From an uncultured Alphaproteobacteria bacterium (lineage in GTDB: Bacteria; Pseudomonadota; Alphaproteobacteria; RF32; CAG-239): DNA of 64,000 bases. The notes under the pieces were generated by a model. The model saw only the letters and a list, made by a program, of their open reading frames with translations, had not been told where the DNA came from and searched no databases. The stretch lies in the NCBI GenBank assembly GCA_902464275.1, contig CABQIK010000001.1:1-64000 (forward strand). Reading direction: 5' to 3'. A program made the translations under genes and the position numbers. Positions 1 through 7,815 of this stretch are shown here, piece after piece; position 1 is the stretch's first letter, and each line of letters begins with the position of its first letter.

Positions 1-54
1 AATCGTTCCGATATTGCAGTGCGGCTTGCTCCGCTCAAATTTCTCTTTTGCCAT
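1..54 (-). CDS. tuf: Elongation factor Tu, N-terminal fragment (cut by window edge)
   Basis: Only the first 18 codons lie in the window. They read MAKEKFERSKPHCNIGTI, the standard EF-Tu start just before the first GTP-binding loop. EF-Tu carries aminoacyl-tRNA to the ribosome as a GTP complex. The ATG at 54 follows a GGAGT Shine-Dalgarno sequence. It is the last visible gene of the rpsL-rpsG-fusA-tuf operon, the usual str operon order. A terminator-like hairpin lies between fusA and this gene. Confidence 0.93.
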   Translation of the reverse strand, partial: MAKEKFERSKPHCNIGTI

Positions 55-81
55 TTAAAATTACTCCAAATTTAATTTATC

Positions 82-112
82 AAAAAATCGTCAGGGGCGT
101 TAGGACGCCCCT
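82..112 (-). terminator. Terminator-like hairpin between fusA and tuf
   Basis: On the minus strand an 8-bp perfect stem (AGGGGCGT / ACGCCCCT, loop CCTA) is followed by GACGA and six T. It sits downstream of the fusA stop and only about 30 nt before the tuf start. It may terminate part of the transcription and so set the fusA:tuf ratio, or it may mark a processing site. Confidence 0.6.
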
Positions 113-123
113 AACCGGTTTAA

Positions 124-2199
124 TTAAGCATTTTTGCTTTTAATTGTTTCTGCTACATCTCTCGGTACTTCAGAATAGTGATCAAAGATCATCGTAAACT
201 GAGCACGACCTTGAGATAATGAACGCAGAGTGTTTACATAGCCAAACATGTTGGCCAAAGGTACAAACGCATCAATAACGCGAGCGTTGCCTCTTTGATC
301 CATACCGTTGACCAAACCACGACGTGAGTTTAAGTCGCCGATGATGTCACCCATATATTCTTCAGGGGTAACAACTTCAACTTTCATAATCGGCTCCAAG
401 ATTTTGGCATCGGCCTGACGCATACCTTCACGGAAGGCAGCGCGGGCTGCGATTTCAAAGCACATAACGTTAGAGTCAACTTCGTGATAAGCGCCATCAT
501 ACAGGTTGCAACGAACACCGGTAACCGGATATCCTGCCAAAACACCGCTTTCCATAGCGCTTCTTAAACCTTTTTCAACACCGGGGATGTATTCCTTCGG
601 AACGTTACCGCCGACAACAGTGTTGATAAACTCAAATCCGGTATGATCTTCAGTCGGTTCAAATTTAATTTTAACCTTAGCGAACTGACCGGCACCACCA
701 GATTGTTTTTTGTGAGTATATTCAATATCACAAGGTTTAGTGATGGTTTCACGATAAGCCACTTGCGGGTCGCCGACGTTAGCGTCTACCTTAAATTCTC
801 TTTTCAAACGGTCAACAATAATGTCAAGGTGTAATTCGCCCATACCGGCAATAATTGTTTGACCGCTTTCAGGATCAGACGATACTTTGAAAGACGGATC
901 TTCCATAGCCAAACGAGCCAAAGCCAAGCCCATTTTTTCAACGTCTGCTTTGGTTTTAGGTTCAACAGCCAACTGAATAACCGGCTCAGGGAATACCATA
1001 TTTTCCAAAACAATCGGTTTGTCAGGATCGCACAAGGTATCACCGGTAGTGGTATCTTTCAAGCCTGCCAAAGCGATAATATCACCGGCATAAGCCTCTT
1101 TAATATCATCACGTTTGTTAGCATGCATCAAAAGCATACGGCCGATTCTTTCTTTTTTGTCTTTTACTGAGTTGTAAACATAAGAACCTGCATTCATAAC
1201 GCCTGAATAAATACGAGTGAAGGTTAAAGAACCGACAAACGGGTCATTCATAATTTTGAATGCCAAAGCAGACAACGGCTCTGCATCGCTCGGACGTCTG
1301 TCTTCTTCAATATCAGTTCCGGGTTTAACACCGCGAATAGCCGGAATATCTGTCGGTGAAGGCAGATAAGCAACTACGGCGTCAAGCAAAGGCTGAACAC
1401 CTTTGTTTTTGAATGCGGTACCGCATAAAACCGGAACAAAATCTTGGCTCAATGTACCTTTACGGATACATTTTTTGATGGTTTCAACAGAGATTTCTTT
1501 ACCTTCAAGATAATCTTCCATTGCTTGTTCATCTTGTTCAACAGCCATTTCAACCAACTGATTGTGATATTCTTCGGCTTTGGCTTTCATGTCAGCCGGA
1601 ATTTCAGTTTCTTCAATCGGAGAATCCGCAGTATCACCGGTATAGATGATGGCTTTCATGGTAACAAGGTCAACAATACCCTTAAATTCAGCTTCAGCGC
1701 CGATAGGCAGTTGAATAGCCATCGGGCGAGCGCCCAAGCGGTCAACAATCATATCTAAGCAACGATAGAAGTTGGCGCCGATACGATCCATTTTGTTGCA
1801 GAAGCAAATTCTCGGAACATTGTATTTATCAGCTTGTCTCCAAACTGTTTCAGATTGCGGTTCAACACCGGCAACCGAGTCAAATACGGTAACCGCGCCA
1901 TCCAATACACGCAACGAGCGTTCAACTTCAACAGTAAAGTCAACGTGTCCCGGAGTATCAATGATGTTAATACGATAACCTTTCCAGTAGCAGGTTGTTG
2001 CCGCTGAAGTAATGGTAATACCGCGTTCTTGTTCTTGTTCCATCCAGTCCATGGTGGCGGCGCCATCGTGAACTTCACCGATACGGTGGTTTACACCGGT
2101 ATAATACAAAATACGTTCGGTTGTTGTGGTTTTACCGGCATCAATATGTGCCATGATGCCGATATTTCTATACATTTCAAGTTTATGTGTACGAGCCAT
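124..2199 (-). CDS. fusA: Elongation factor G
   Basis: EF-G is the ribosomal translocase GTPase; it also works with ribosome recycling factor. The 691-residue product has the usual length. Visible GTPase motifs are AHIDAGKTT near residue 17 (G1), DTPGHVDF near 81 (G3) and NKMD near 135 (G4). The later EF-G domains follow, with the SGGAGQFAKV segment of domain IV. The start has an upstream GAGAGGG. It lies 18 bp after rpsG in the str operon. Nothing looks broken, and no fusidic-acid resistance change is claimed. Confidence 0.98.
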   Translation of the reverse strand: MARTHKLEMYRNIGIMAHIDAGKTTTTERILYYTGVNHRIGEVHDGAATMDWMEQEQERGITITSAATTCYWKGYRINIIDTPGHVDFTVEVERSLRVLDGAVTVFDSVAGVEPQSETVWRQADKYNVPRICFCNKMDRIGANFYRCLDMIVDRLGARPMAIQLPIGAEAEFKGIVDLVTMKAIIYTGDTADSPIEETEIPADMKAKAEEYHNQLVEMAVEQDEQAMEDYLEGKEISVETIKKCIRKGTLSQDFVPVLCGTAFKNKGVQPLLDAVVAYLPSPTDIPAIRGVKPGTDIEEDRRPSDAEPLSALAFKIMNDPFVGSLTFTRIYSGVMNAGSYVYNSVKDKKERIGRMLLMHANKRDDIKEAYAGDIIALAGLKDTTTGDTLCDPDKPIVLENMVFPEPVIQLAVEPKTKADVEKMGLALARLAMEDPSFKVSSDPESGQTIIAGMGELHLDIIVDRLKREFKVDANVGDPQVAYRETITKPCDIEYTHKKQSGGAGQFAKVKIKFEPTEDHTGFEFINTVVGGNVPKEYIPGVEKGLRSAMESGVLAGYPVTGVRCNLYDGAYHEVDSNVMCFEIAARAAFREGMRQADAKILEPIMKVEVVTPEEYMGDIIGDLNSRRGLVNGMDQRGNARVIDAFVPLANMFGYVNTLRSLSQGRAQFTMIFDHYSEVPRDVAETIKSKNA

Positions 2200-2217
2200 T
2201 TTACAAAACCCTCTCGC

Positions 2218-2688
2218 TTAGAATTTATAATGAGAGAAAGCTTTGTTAGCTTCAGCCATTCTGTGAGTGTCCTCACGTTTTTTAACGGCAGAACCTTTGT
2301 TGGCATACGCGTCTAACAGCTCATTGGCGAGTCTGTCAGTCATGGTTGTTTCAGAACGTTTTTGAGCGGCGGCAATAATCCAACGGATAGCCAAAGCCTG
2401 ACGACGATCGGCGCGAACTTCGCACGGAACCTGATAGGTTGCACCGCCAACGCGGCGTGAACGAACTTCAACCATCGGCTTAACGTTTTCAACAGCTTCT
2501 GAAAATACACTTAAAGCATCTTGTTTGGTTTTGGAAGCAATAATATCAAAGGCTGAGTACAGAATTTTTTCAGCAACGGCCTTTTTACCATCTTCCATAA
2601 TATTGTTAATAAATTTGGCTACTACCTTATCATTATATTTTGCATCAGGCAGTACAGCTCTTTTTACAGCACTATGACGACGTGACAT
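2218..2688 (-). CDS. rpsG: 30S ribosomal protein S7
   Basis: S7 binds the 3' major domain of 16S rRNA and starts assembly of the small-subunit head. The product is 156 residues, the normal length. It begins MSRRHSAVKR and contains the conserved MVEVRSRRVGGATYQVP segment. It has a good AGGAG ribosome site and lies 11 bp after rpsL. In other bacteria S7 is the autoregulator of this operon; whether that holds here cannot be judged from sequence. Confidence 0.98.
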   Translation of the reverse strand: MSRRHSAVKRAVLPDAKYNDKVVAKFINNIMEDGKKAVAEKILYSAFDIIASKTKQDALSVFSEAVENVKPMVEVRSRRVGGATYQVPCEVRADRRQALAIRWIIAAAQKRSETTMTDRLANELLDAYANKGSAVKKREDTHRMAEANKAFSHYKF

Positions 2689-2699
2689 CTGGCATTCTC

Positions 2700-3071
2700 C
2701 TATTTAGGTCTCTTAGCGCCGTATAAAGAACGACGTTGACGACGTTTTGACACACCTTGAGTATCCAAGGTACCGCGAATAATATGATAACGAACACCAG
2801 GCAAGTCTTTCACACGGCCTCCTCTAATCAGCACCACTGAGTGTTCTTGAAGATTATGACCTTCACCAGGGATGTAGCTGATTACTTCAAAGCCGTTTGT
2901 AAGACGTACACGTGCCACTTTACGCAAAGCCGAGTTAGGCTTTTTAGGGGTTGTTGTATAAACCCTTGTACAAACACCGCGTTTTTGTGGACAAGCTTTC
3001 AAAGCCGGAACTTTGTTTCTCTTCACTTTTGGTGTTCGTGAGTTACGAATTAACTGATTAATTGTAGGCAT
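2700..3071 (-). CDS. rpsL: 30S ribosomal protein S12
   Basis: S12 lies at the decoding centre and affects translational accuracy. I take the ATG at 3071, giving MPTINQL and 123 residues, the family start. A GTG one codon upstream is less likely. AAGGA lies about 8 nt before the ATG. The streptomycin-relevant lysines are wild type: PKKPNSA for position 43 and GGRVKDLPG for position 88. It is the first gene of the str operon, behind a promoter with a leader of roughly 70 nt. Confidence 0.97.
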   Translation of the reverse strand: MPTINQLIRNSRTPKVKRNKVPALKACPQKRGVCTRVYTTTPKKPNSALRKVARVRLTNGFEVISYIPGEGHNLQEHSVVLIRGGRVKDLPGVRYHIIRGTLDTQGVSKRRQRRSLYGAKRPK

Positions 3072-3147
3072 CACAAATTTCCTTAAAAGTTTAAAATTTA
3101 ATACAAAACACCTGCGGAAAAAGAATCTTCTTCACGCAAGTGCCGGT

Positions 3148-3176
3148 ATACTAGCTTTAAGACATTCAAGAGTCAA
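3148..3176 (-). promoter_or_regulatory. Sigma70-type promoter for the str operon
   Basis: On the minus strand TTGACT (3176-3171) and TAGTAT (3153-3148) are separated by exactly 17 bp. The predicted start is near 3141, so rpsL would carry a leader of about 70 nt. The match to the consensus is good and there is no competing gene on this strand. Confidence 0.6.
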
Positions 3177-3201
3177 GCAATTTTTGTATTTTTATTACAG
3201 C

Positions 3202-3231
3202 AAAACAGCCTCCCGAACGAGAGGCTGTTTT
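3202..3231 (-). terminator. Intrinsic terminator after dnaK
   Basis: A perfect stem AAAACAGCCTC / GAGGCTGTTTT with an 8-nt loop lies 18 bp beyond the dnaK stop codon. A short T tract follows on the minus strand. It separates dnaK from the str operon promoter. Confidence 0.85.
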
Positions 3232-3248
3232 TGTGGCTCAAAAAAGTT

Positions 3249-5165
3249 TTATTTAACTTCTTCATAATCAGCGTCAACAACTTTGTCATCGCCGCCGTTT
3301 GAGTTGTTTTGAGCTCCGGTATCAGCGCCGGCAGCGCCTTCGGTTGAAGCGCCTGCCGCGCCTTGAGCTTTATACATAGCCTCGCCTAATTTTAAGGAAG
3401 CCTGCATCAAAGCATCGCTTTTAGCCTTAATAGCCTCGGTATCGGTGCCTTCAAGAGCGGTCTTCAAAGCGGCAATAGCTTCTTCAATCATTGTCTTGTC
3501 GGCAGCACTGATTTTATCACCGTTTTCTTTTAAGGTTTTTTCGGTGCTGTGCATCAAAGCTTCCGCCTGGTTACGGGTTTCAACTTCTTCTTTCTTTTTC
3601 TTATCGGCTTCAGCGTTAGCTTCGGCATCTTTAACCATTTTTTCAATATCGGCATCAGATAAGCCGCCGCTCGCCTGAATACGAATAGCCTGCTCTTTGC
3701 CGGTTGCCTTATCTTTAGCCGACACGTTTACAATGCCGTTGGCGTCAATATCAAAGGTAACTTCAATTTGCGGCATGCCGCGCGGTGCAGGCGGAATACC
3801 AACCAAATCAAATTGACCAAGCAATTTGTTATGAGCGGCAATTTCGCGTTCGCCCTGAAATACTCTGATGGTAACAGCAGTCTGACCGTCTTCGGCAGTT
3901 GAAAATACCTGCGATTTACGGGTCGGAATAGTGGTGTTACGGTCAATCAAACGAGTGAACACGCCGCCCAAGGTTTCAATACCCAATGAAAGCGGGGTTA
4001 CATCAAGCAACAAAACATCTTTAACATCGCCCATCAAAACACCGCCCTGAATAGCAGCGCCGACGGCAACAACTTCATCAGGGTTAACGCCTTTATGAGG
4101 TTCTTTGCCAAAGATTTCTTTTACTTTTTCCTGTACTTTCGGCATACGAGTCATACCGCCAACCAAAATAACCTCGCTGATGTCACCGGCTTTTAAGCCG
4201 GCGTCAGCCAAAGCTTTTTGACACGGAGCAACCGTACGATCAATCAAATCATCAACCAAAGATTCAAGTTTGGCTCTGGTGAGTTTGATATTTAAGTGTT
4301 TCGGACCGGTAGCGTCAGCAGTAATAAACGGCAAGTTGACATCAGTCTGAGTAGCTGAAGAAAGCTCAATTTTAGCTTTTTCAGCCGCTTCTTTTAAGCG
4401 TTGCAAAGCAAGTTTATCGTTTTTAAGGTCAATACCCGACTCTTTTTTAAATTCATCAGCCAAATAGTTTACAATACGTTGGTCAAAGTCCTCACCGCCA
4501 AGGAAGGTATCGCCGTTAGTGGATTTAACTTCAAATACGCCGTCGCCGATTTCCAAAATTGAAATATCAAACGTACCGCCGCCGAGGTCATAAACCGCGA
4601 TAGTGCCGGAAGCTTTTTTATCAAGACCATAGGCCAAAGCCGCCGCAGTCGGTTCGTTAATGATACGCAATACGTCAAGTCCGGCAATTTTACCGGCATC
4701 TTTAGTAGCCTGACGCTGCGAATCATTAAAATATGCCGGAACGGTTATAACAGCCTTGTCAATTTTTTCGCCAAGGTAGCTTTCAGCATATTCTTTAATT
4801 TTTTGCAAAACGATAGCTGAAATTTGTGACGGAGCATATTTTTGCCCTTTAACCTCAACCCAAGCATCGCCATTATCGCCCTCAATAATTTTAAACGGAG
4901 CGGTAGCTTTATCCTTTTGAACTTCCGGCGAGTCATAACGACGACCGATTAAACGCTTAATGGCAAACAATGTGTTTTCAGCGTTAGTAACAGCCTGACG
5001 TTTTGCAGCGGCGCCGACCAAACGTTCAGCGTCGGTAAAAGCAACCATTGAAGGGGTTGTACGAGCGCCTTCAGAGTTTTCCAAAACCTTAGCCTCCCCG
5101 CCTTCCATAACGGCAAAGCAGGAGTTTGTGGTACCTAAGTCAATACCTAATACTTTATTGCTCAT
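3249..5165 (-). CDS. dnaK: Molecular chaperone DnaK (Hsp70)
   Basis: DnaK is the ATP-dependent cytosolic Hsp70 that works with DnaJ and GrpE. The product is 638 residues, normal for the family. The nucleotide-binding domain (about 1-385) has GIDLGTTNS at the start, VYDLGGGTFD and ILVGGMTRMP. The substrate-binding domain and helical lid follow. The tail is rich in Ala, Gly and Asn and ends DADYEEVK, close to the classic DnaK C-terminus. AAAAGGA precedes the ATG. No dnaJ or grpE adjoins it here; rpsL lies downstream after a terminator. Confidence 0.98.
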   Translation of the reverse strand: MSNKVLGIDLGTTNSCFAVMEGGEAKVLENSEGARTTPSMVAFTDAERLVGAAAKRQAVTNAENTLFAIKRLIGRRYDSPEVQKDKATAPFKIIEGDNGDAWVEVKGQKYAPSQISAIVLQKIKEYAESYLGEKIDKAVITVPAYFNDSQRQATKDAGKIAGLDVLRIINEPTAAALAYGLDKKASGTIAVYDLGGGTFDISILEIGDGVFEVKSTNGDTFLGGEDFDQRIVNYLADEFKKESGIDLKNDKLALQRLKEAAEKAKIELSSATQTDVNLPFITADATGPKHLNIKLTRAKLESLVDDLIDRTVAPCQKALADAGLKAGDISEVILVGGMTRMPKVQEKVKEIFGKEPHKGVNPDEVVAVGAAIQGGVLMGDVKDVLLLDVTPLSLGIETLGGVFTRLIDRNTTIPTRKSQVFSTAEDGQTAVTIRVFQGEREIAAHNKLLGQFDLVGIPPAPRGMPQIEVTFDIDANGIVNVSAKDKATGKEQAIRIQASGGLSDADIEKMVKDAEANAEADKKKKEEVETRNQAEALMHSTEKTLKENGDKISAADKTMIEEAIAALKTALEGTDTEAIKAKSDALMQASLKLGEAMYKAQGAAGASTEGAAGADTGAQNNSNGGDDKVVDADYEEVK

Positions 5166-5213
5166 TATCTAAATCCTTTTGTTTGTTAAGTAAACTTCAA
5201 TTTCTAAAAGGTT

Positions 5214-5241
5214 ATATAGGTAACCGATTTTCTTTAAGCAA
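5214..5241 (-). promoter_or_regulatory. Candidate dnaK promoter
   Basis: On the minus strand TTGCTT (5241-5236) and CTATAT (5219-5214) are 16 bp apart, about 50 bp before the dnaK ATG. The -10 could also be read as an alphaproteobacterial sigma32-type CTATAT. No CIRCE repeat was seen in the 240-bp gap, which would otherwise suggest HrcA control. Confidence 0.35.
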
Positions 5242-5342
5242 TAGGTAATGTAATTTTTTTTGAAAATTTATCAAAAATTTTTGTCTGACGCGCTTTTTTT
5301 ATGCCGCCGCCACAATTTATACACAATATAAGCTTATAAATG

Positions 5343-5371
5343 TTACAAAAATAATCATAAAGCAGTATAAT
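5343..5371 (+). promoter_or_regulatory. Promoter of the Cys-rich secreted protein gene
   Basis: TTACAA (5343-5348) and a perfect TATAAT (5366-5371) are 17 bp apart. The predicted leader is about 33 nt, with AGGAG (5399-5403) before the ATG at 5411. A DnaA-box-like TTATACACA lies upstream at 5317-5325. Confidence 0.6.
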
Positions 5372-5410
5372 ATTTACGCTAGGGTATATAATTAACTCAG
5401 GAGTCGTGTG

Positions 5411-7432
5411 ATGAGGCGTAATTTTAAGTTTTTGGCAGTTTTGCTGTTGTTTTTAACCGGCGCGGGTCTTGCCCATGCTTTACAGTGTAAAAGCGGCAGT
5501 TCGTCATGTTCATCATCAAGCGCTTCTGACTGCACTAATTTAGGTTATAGTTCATCTGCTGAGAGCAACTGCAAACACTATTTGTTATGCCCTTTTAACA
5601 CTAGCTACAAAACCTGCGTTGCTTTTGATGACAGCGAGCCTGAACCTGACTGCTCCGATTATCCGTTAACCGAATGTCCTGACAATGGTATTTGCGATAA
5701 ATGCCCCGATGATGAAACCTGGTTAAAATTCACGGGCTGCGAAAGCGGTTATGTCTTAAACGCTGATAAAACCGGTTGCGAGGAATCAACCTGCGATGAA
5801 GGATACGCCAGATCAGAGGACGGATGCGGTATGCAAGGCGCAAATGGTTGGTATTTGGGTAATTTAGACACAGCTACCGGCTGTTACAGATGTATGCCGA
5901 ATGATTGCAAAGACGGCTATTCAACCGACACAACCGATTGCGGTAACGGATACACTTTAGATAACGATGGCTATTCCGGTGAGGACGAGTGCGGTATGTG
6001 CGTCTGTACCGACCCGTGCAAAGATACCTATACCGGTGAAATTCCTGAAAACGCCCATGCGGTAACCGAAACCTGCAACGCCTGCGATGAAGAAAAAGAA
6101 ATTGTTACCGATTGGGAATGCGATGACGGTTTTGCTCCTAATGCCGCTAAAACCAAATGTTTAGGTCCTTGCGATAAATCTACTGATGAGCATTGCAAAA
6201 CCTGGTCAAGCGAGTTAGAAGACTGCGAATGTACAGAGTGTGAAGAATTTTATGAAAAGAAAGACGGCAAGTGCGTTCCGATGACTTGTGATGATGACAA
6301 TGAAACCGCGGACGACTGCACAGATACGGAAACTTATATTGTTGATAAAACACTTATGAATAATGAGGTTTGCGGTCATTGCGTTGATTGCGCCGATGAA
6401 AACGACCCGAACAGCCCTTGTAAAGGCCTGTATACATGCAGCGGCGACGGACGCATTGGTGTTGGCGACTCACCATGCCATTGCGGCAATGTCCTTTATT
6501 ATAAAGAATGCCAAGTGGTTGAAACCTGCAATACAGAAAATGTTAATGAAAATGGCGGAACTTGCTATGCAAGTGCTAATGATAGTATGAGTGGTTTTTA
6601 TGTAGTCGGGGAAAAATGTACCAAAATTGATCTTACTAAAGTATATAAGTATGCCTATTGCACTACTAAAAAAGATTGCGAAGGTAACCCTGGACTTGCT
6701 TATGGACTTAAAAGATGTGATGGAGATAAAGGAAGCGGTAAGACCGTAGAATGCGGCGGGTATACATATTTTGAAAATTGCGATGGAACTTGCGACACAG
6801 AAAATGTTAATGAAAATGGTGGAACTTGCTATGCAAGTATTAATGATAGTTTGGATGGTTTTTATTTAATCGGGGAAAAATGCACCAAACTTGATGGAGT
6901 AACCAAAGTATATCTGCACGGCTATTGTACAACTGATAAAGACTGCGAAGGCAATCCTGGGCTTGCATATGGGCTTAAAATATGTGATGGAGATAAAGGA
7001 AGCGGTAAGACCGTAGAATGTGGTGGTAAGAAATATTTTGAAAATTGCGATGGAACTTGCGACACAGAAAATGTTAATGAAAATGGTGGAACTTGCTATG
7101 CAAGTATTAATGATAGTTTGGATGGTTTTTATTTAATCGGGGAAAAATGCACCAAACTTGATGGAGTAACCAAAGTATATCTGCACGGCTATTGTACAAC
7201 TGATAAAGACTGTGAAGGCAATCCTGGGCTTGCATATGGGCTTAAAATATGTGACACCGGATACTATGCAGTGGGAACCATAGTTGAGTGCGGTGGTAAT
7301 GTTTATGGTTCAGACTGCGCCGCTACCTGTAACTATGAATTACAAGCAAGTGATTGCGCTGAAAACCAAACATTTGTTGCGCGTTGCCGCGATTATAACA
7401 ACGTGGAATTTGGCGAATGTGTGGACAATTAA
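5411..7432 (+). CDS. Secreted cysteine-rich repeat protein, function unknown
   Basis: The family is not recognised. I choose the ATG at 5411 (673 residues, AGGAG 7 nt upstream) over the GTG one codon earlier. Residues 1-24 form a classic signal peptide: MRRN, a hydrophobic core and AHA before the cut. The rest has dense Cys spacing (CxxC, CxxxxC), many Asp, Glu, Thr and Gly, and no transmembrane segment or sorting signal. It should be exported and heavily disulfide-bonded. The C-terminal third holds three copies of an 88-89-residue unit that begins near TENVNENGGTCYAS; the second and third are almost identical in DNA. It stands alone between promoter and terminator. A surface or cell-contact role is inference. 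Confidence 0.8.
   Translation: MRRNFKFLAVLLLFLTGAGLAHALQCKSGSSSCSSSSASDCTNLGYSSSAESNCKHYLLCPFNTSYKTCVAFDDSEPEPDCSDYPLTECPDNGICDKCPDDETWLKFTGCESGYVLNADKTGCEESTCDEGYARSEDGCGMQGANGWYLGNLDTATGCYRCMPNDCKDGYSTDTTDCGNGYTLDNDGYSGEDECGMCVCTDPCKDTYTGEIPENAHAVTETCNACDEEKEIVTDWECDDGFAPNAAKTKCLGPCDKSTDEHCKTWSSELEDCECTECEEFYEKKDGKCVPMTCDDDNETADDCTDTETYIVDKTLMNNEVCGHCVDCADENDPNSPCKGLYTCSGDGRIGVGDSPCHCGNVLYYKECQVVETCNTENVNENGGTCYASANDSMSGFYVVGEKCTKIDLTKVYKYAYCTTKKDCEGNPGLAYGLKRCDGDKGSGKTVECGGYTYFENCDGTCDTENVNENGGTCYASINDSLDGFYLIGEKCTKLDGVTKVYLHGYCTTDKDCEGNPGLAYGLKICDGDKGSGKTVECGGKKYFENCDGTCDTENVNENGGTCYASINDSLDGFYLIGEKCTKLDGVTKVYLHGYCTTDKDCEGNPGLAYGLKICDTGYYAVGTIVECGGNVYGSDCAATCNYELQASDCAENQTFVARCRDYNNVEFGECVDN
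6527..7254 (+). repeat. Three tandem repeats inside the Cys-rich gene
   Basis: Units start near 6527, 6791 and 7058, with periods of 264 and 267 bp, so they keep the frame. I found one base difference between copies 2 and 3 over the stretch compared to about 7250 (tgc versus tgt in DCEGNPG). Copy 1 is more diverged and lacks one codon in the TKLDGVTKVY part. The pattern indicates a recent in-frame duplication. Confidence 0.9.
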
Positions 7433-7454
7433 TCACTTTAACCTTTCATGTCAC

Positions 7455-7482
7455 AAGGGGTGGACTTTCCACCCCTTTTTTA
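7455..7482 (+). terminator. Intrinsic terminator after the Cys-rich gene
   Basis: The stem AAGGGGTGGA / TCCACCCCTT with a 3-nt loop is followed by a T tract. It starts 22 bp after the stop codon. Confidence 0.85.
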
Positions 7483-7499
7483 ATTTCTAGCTCCTATAT

Positions 7500-7672
7500 T
7501 AAAATTCCACTCCTGAGGAGGGGTGGCGGCGATAGCCGACGGGGTGGTGAAAAAATAAAGTTGGAAGTTATATTTAATTTACGGTTTTTATATACAAAAC
7601 AAGCAGTAACCTGTTGCAAAACAGTGCAATAACCACCCCGCCTTCGGCACCCTCCTCGGAATGGGAATTTTA
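7500..7672. repeat. MITE-like or REP-like imperfect inverted repeat
   Basis: The 383-bp gap between the Cys-rich gene and the pilin-like gene holds an element of about 173 bp. Its ends are inverted copies: TAAAATTCC followed by CCTGAGGAGGGG and GGGGTGGT (7500-7548), answered by ACCACCCC, CCCTCCTCGG and GGAATTTTA (7632-7672). The arms are about 45 bp with mismatches and a small gap. The AT-rich centre has no gene. The many short open frames here (PPRRGG-like translations) are by-products of the repeat. No target duplication was found. Confidence 0.6.
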
Positions 7673-7724
7673 AAAGGCCGGCATACTCCATAGAGGGGAA
7701 TTTCTTATAGTGCCAATTTACATA

Positions 7725-7815
7725 CAACTTATACACACCCCGGACTCGTAAATATTGCAAAAAAAAACGCGAGCTAAAATCTTCTCAAAACCAACTTTTT
7801 GAGGAGATTTTAGCT
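7725..7815 (+). promoter_or_regulatory. Conserved hairpin leader of pilin-like gene 1
   Basis: This leader is shared almost base for base with 38464-38556 before the other pilin-like gene. It holds TTATACACA (7729-7737), ACTCGTAAATATTGC, a run of nine A and then a long hairpin. The left arm AGCTAAAATCT, with CTCAAAA, pairs with TTTTTGAG and AGATTTTAGCT. The right arm contains the GAGGAG Shine-Dalgarno sequence and ends directly at the ATG, so translation should be occluded when the RNA is folded. Confidence 0.7.

Noticed and set aside
564..2078. Many open frames on both strands over fusA
   Set aside because: They overlap a complete, conserved gene in other frames and have no ribosome sites or recognisable products.
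5317..5325. Replication origin signalled by DnaA-box-like sequences
   Set aside because: Only isolated single boxes were seen, with no cluster, AT-rich unwinding block or dnaA/dnaN/gidA neighbours.
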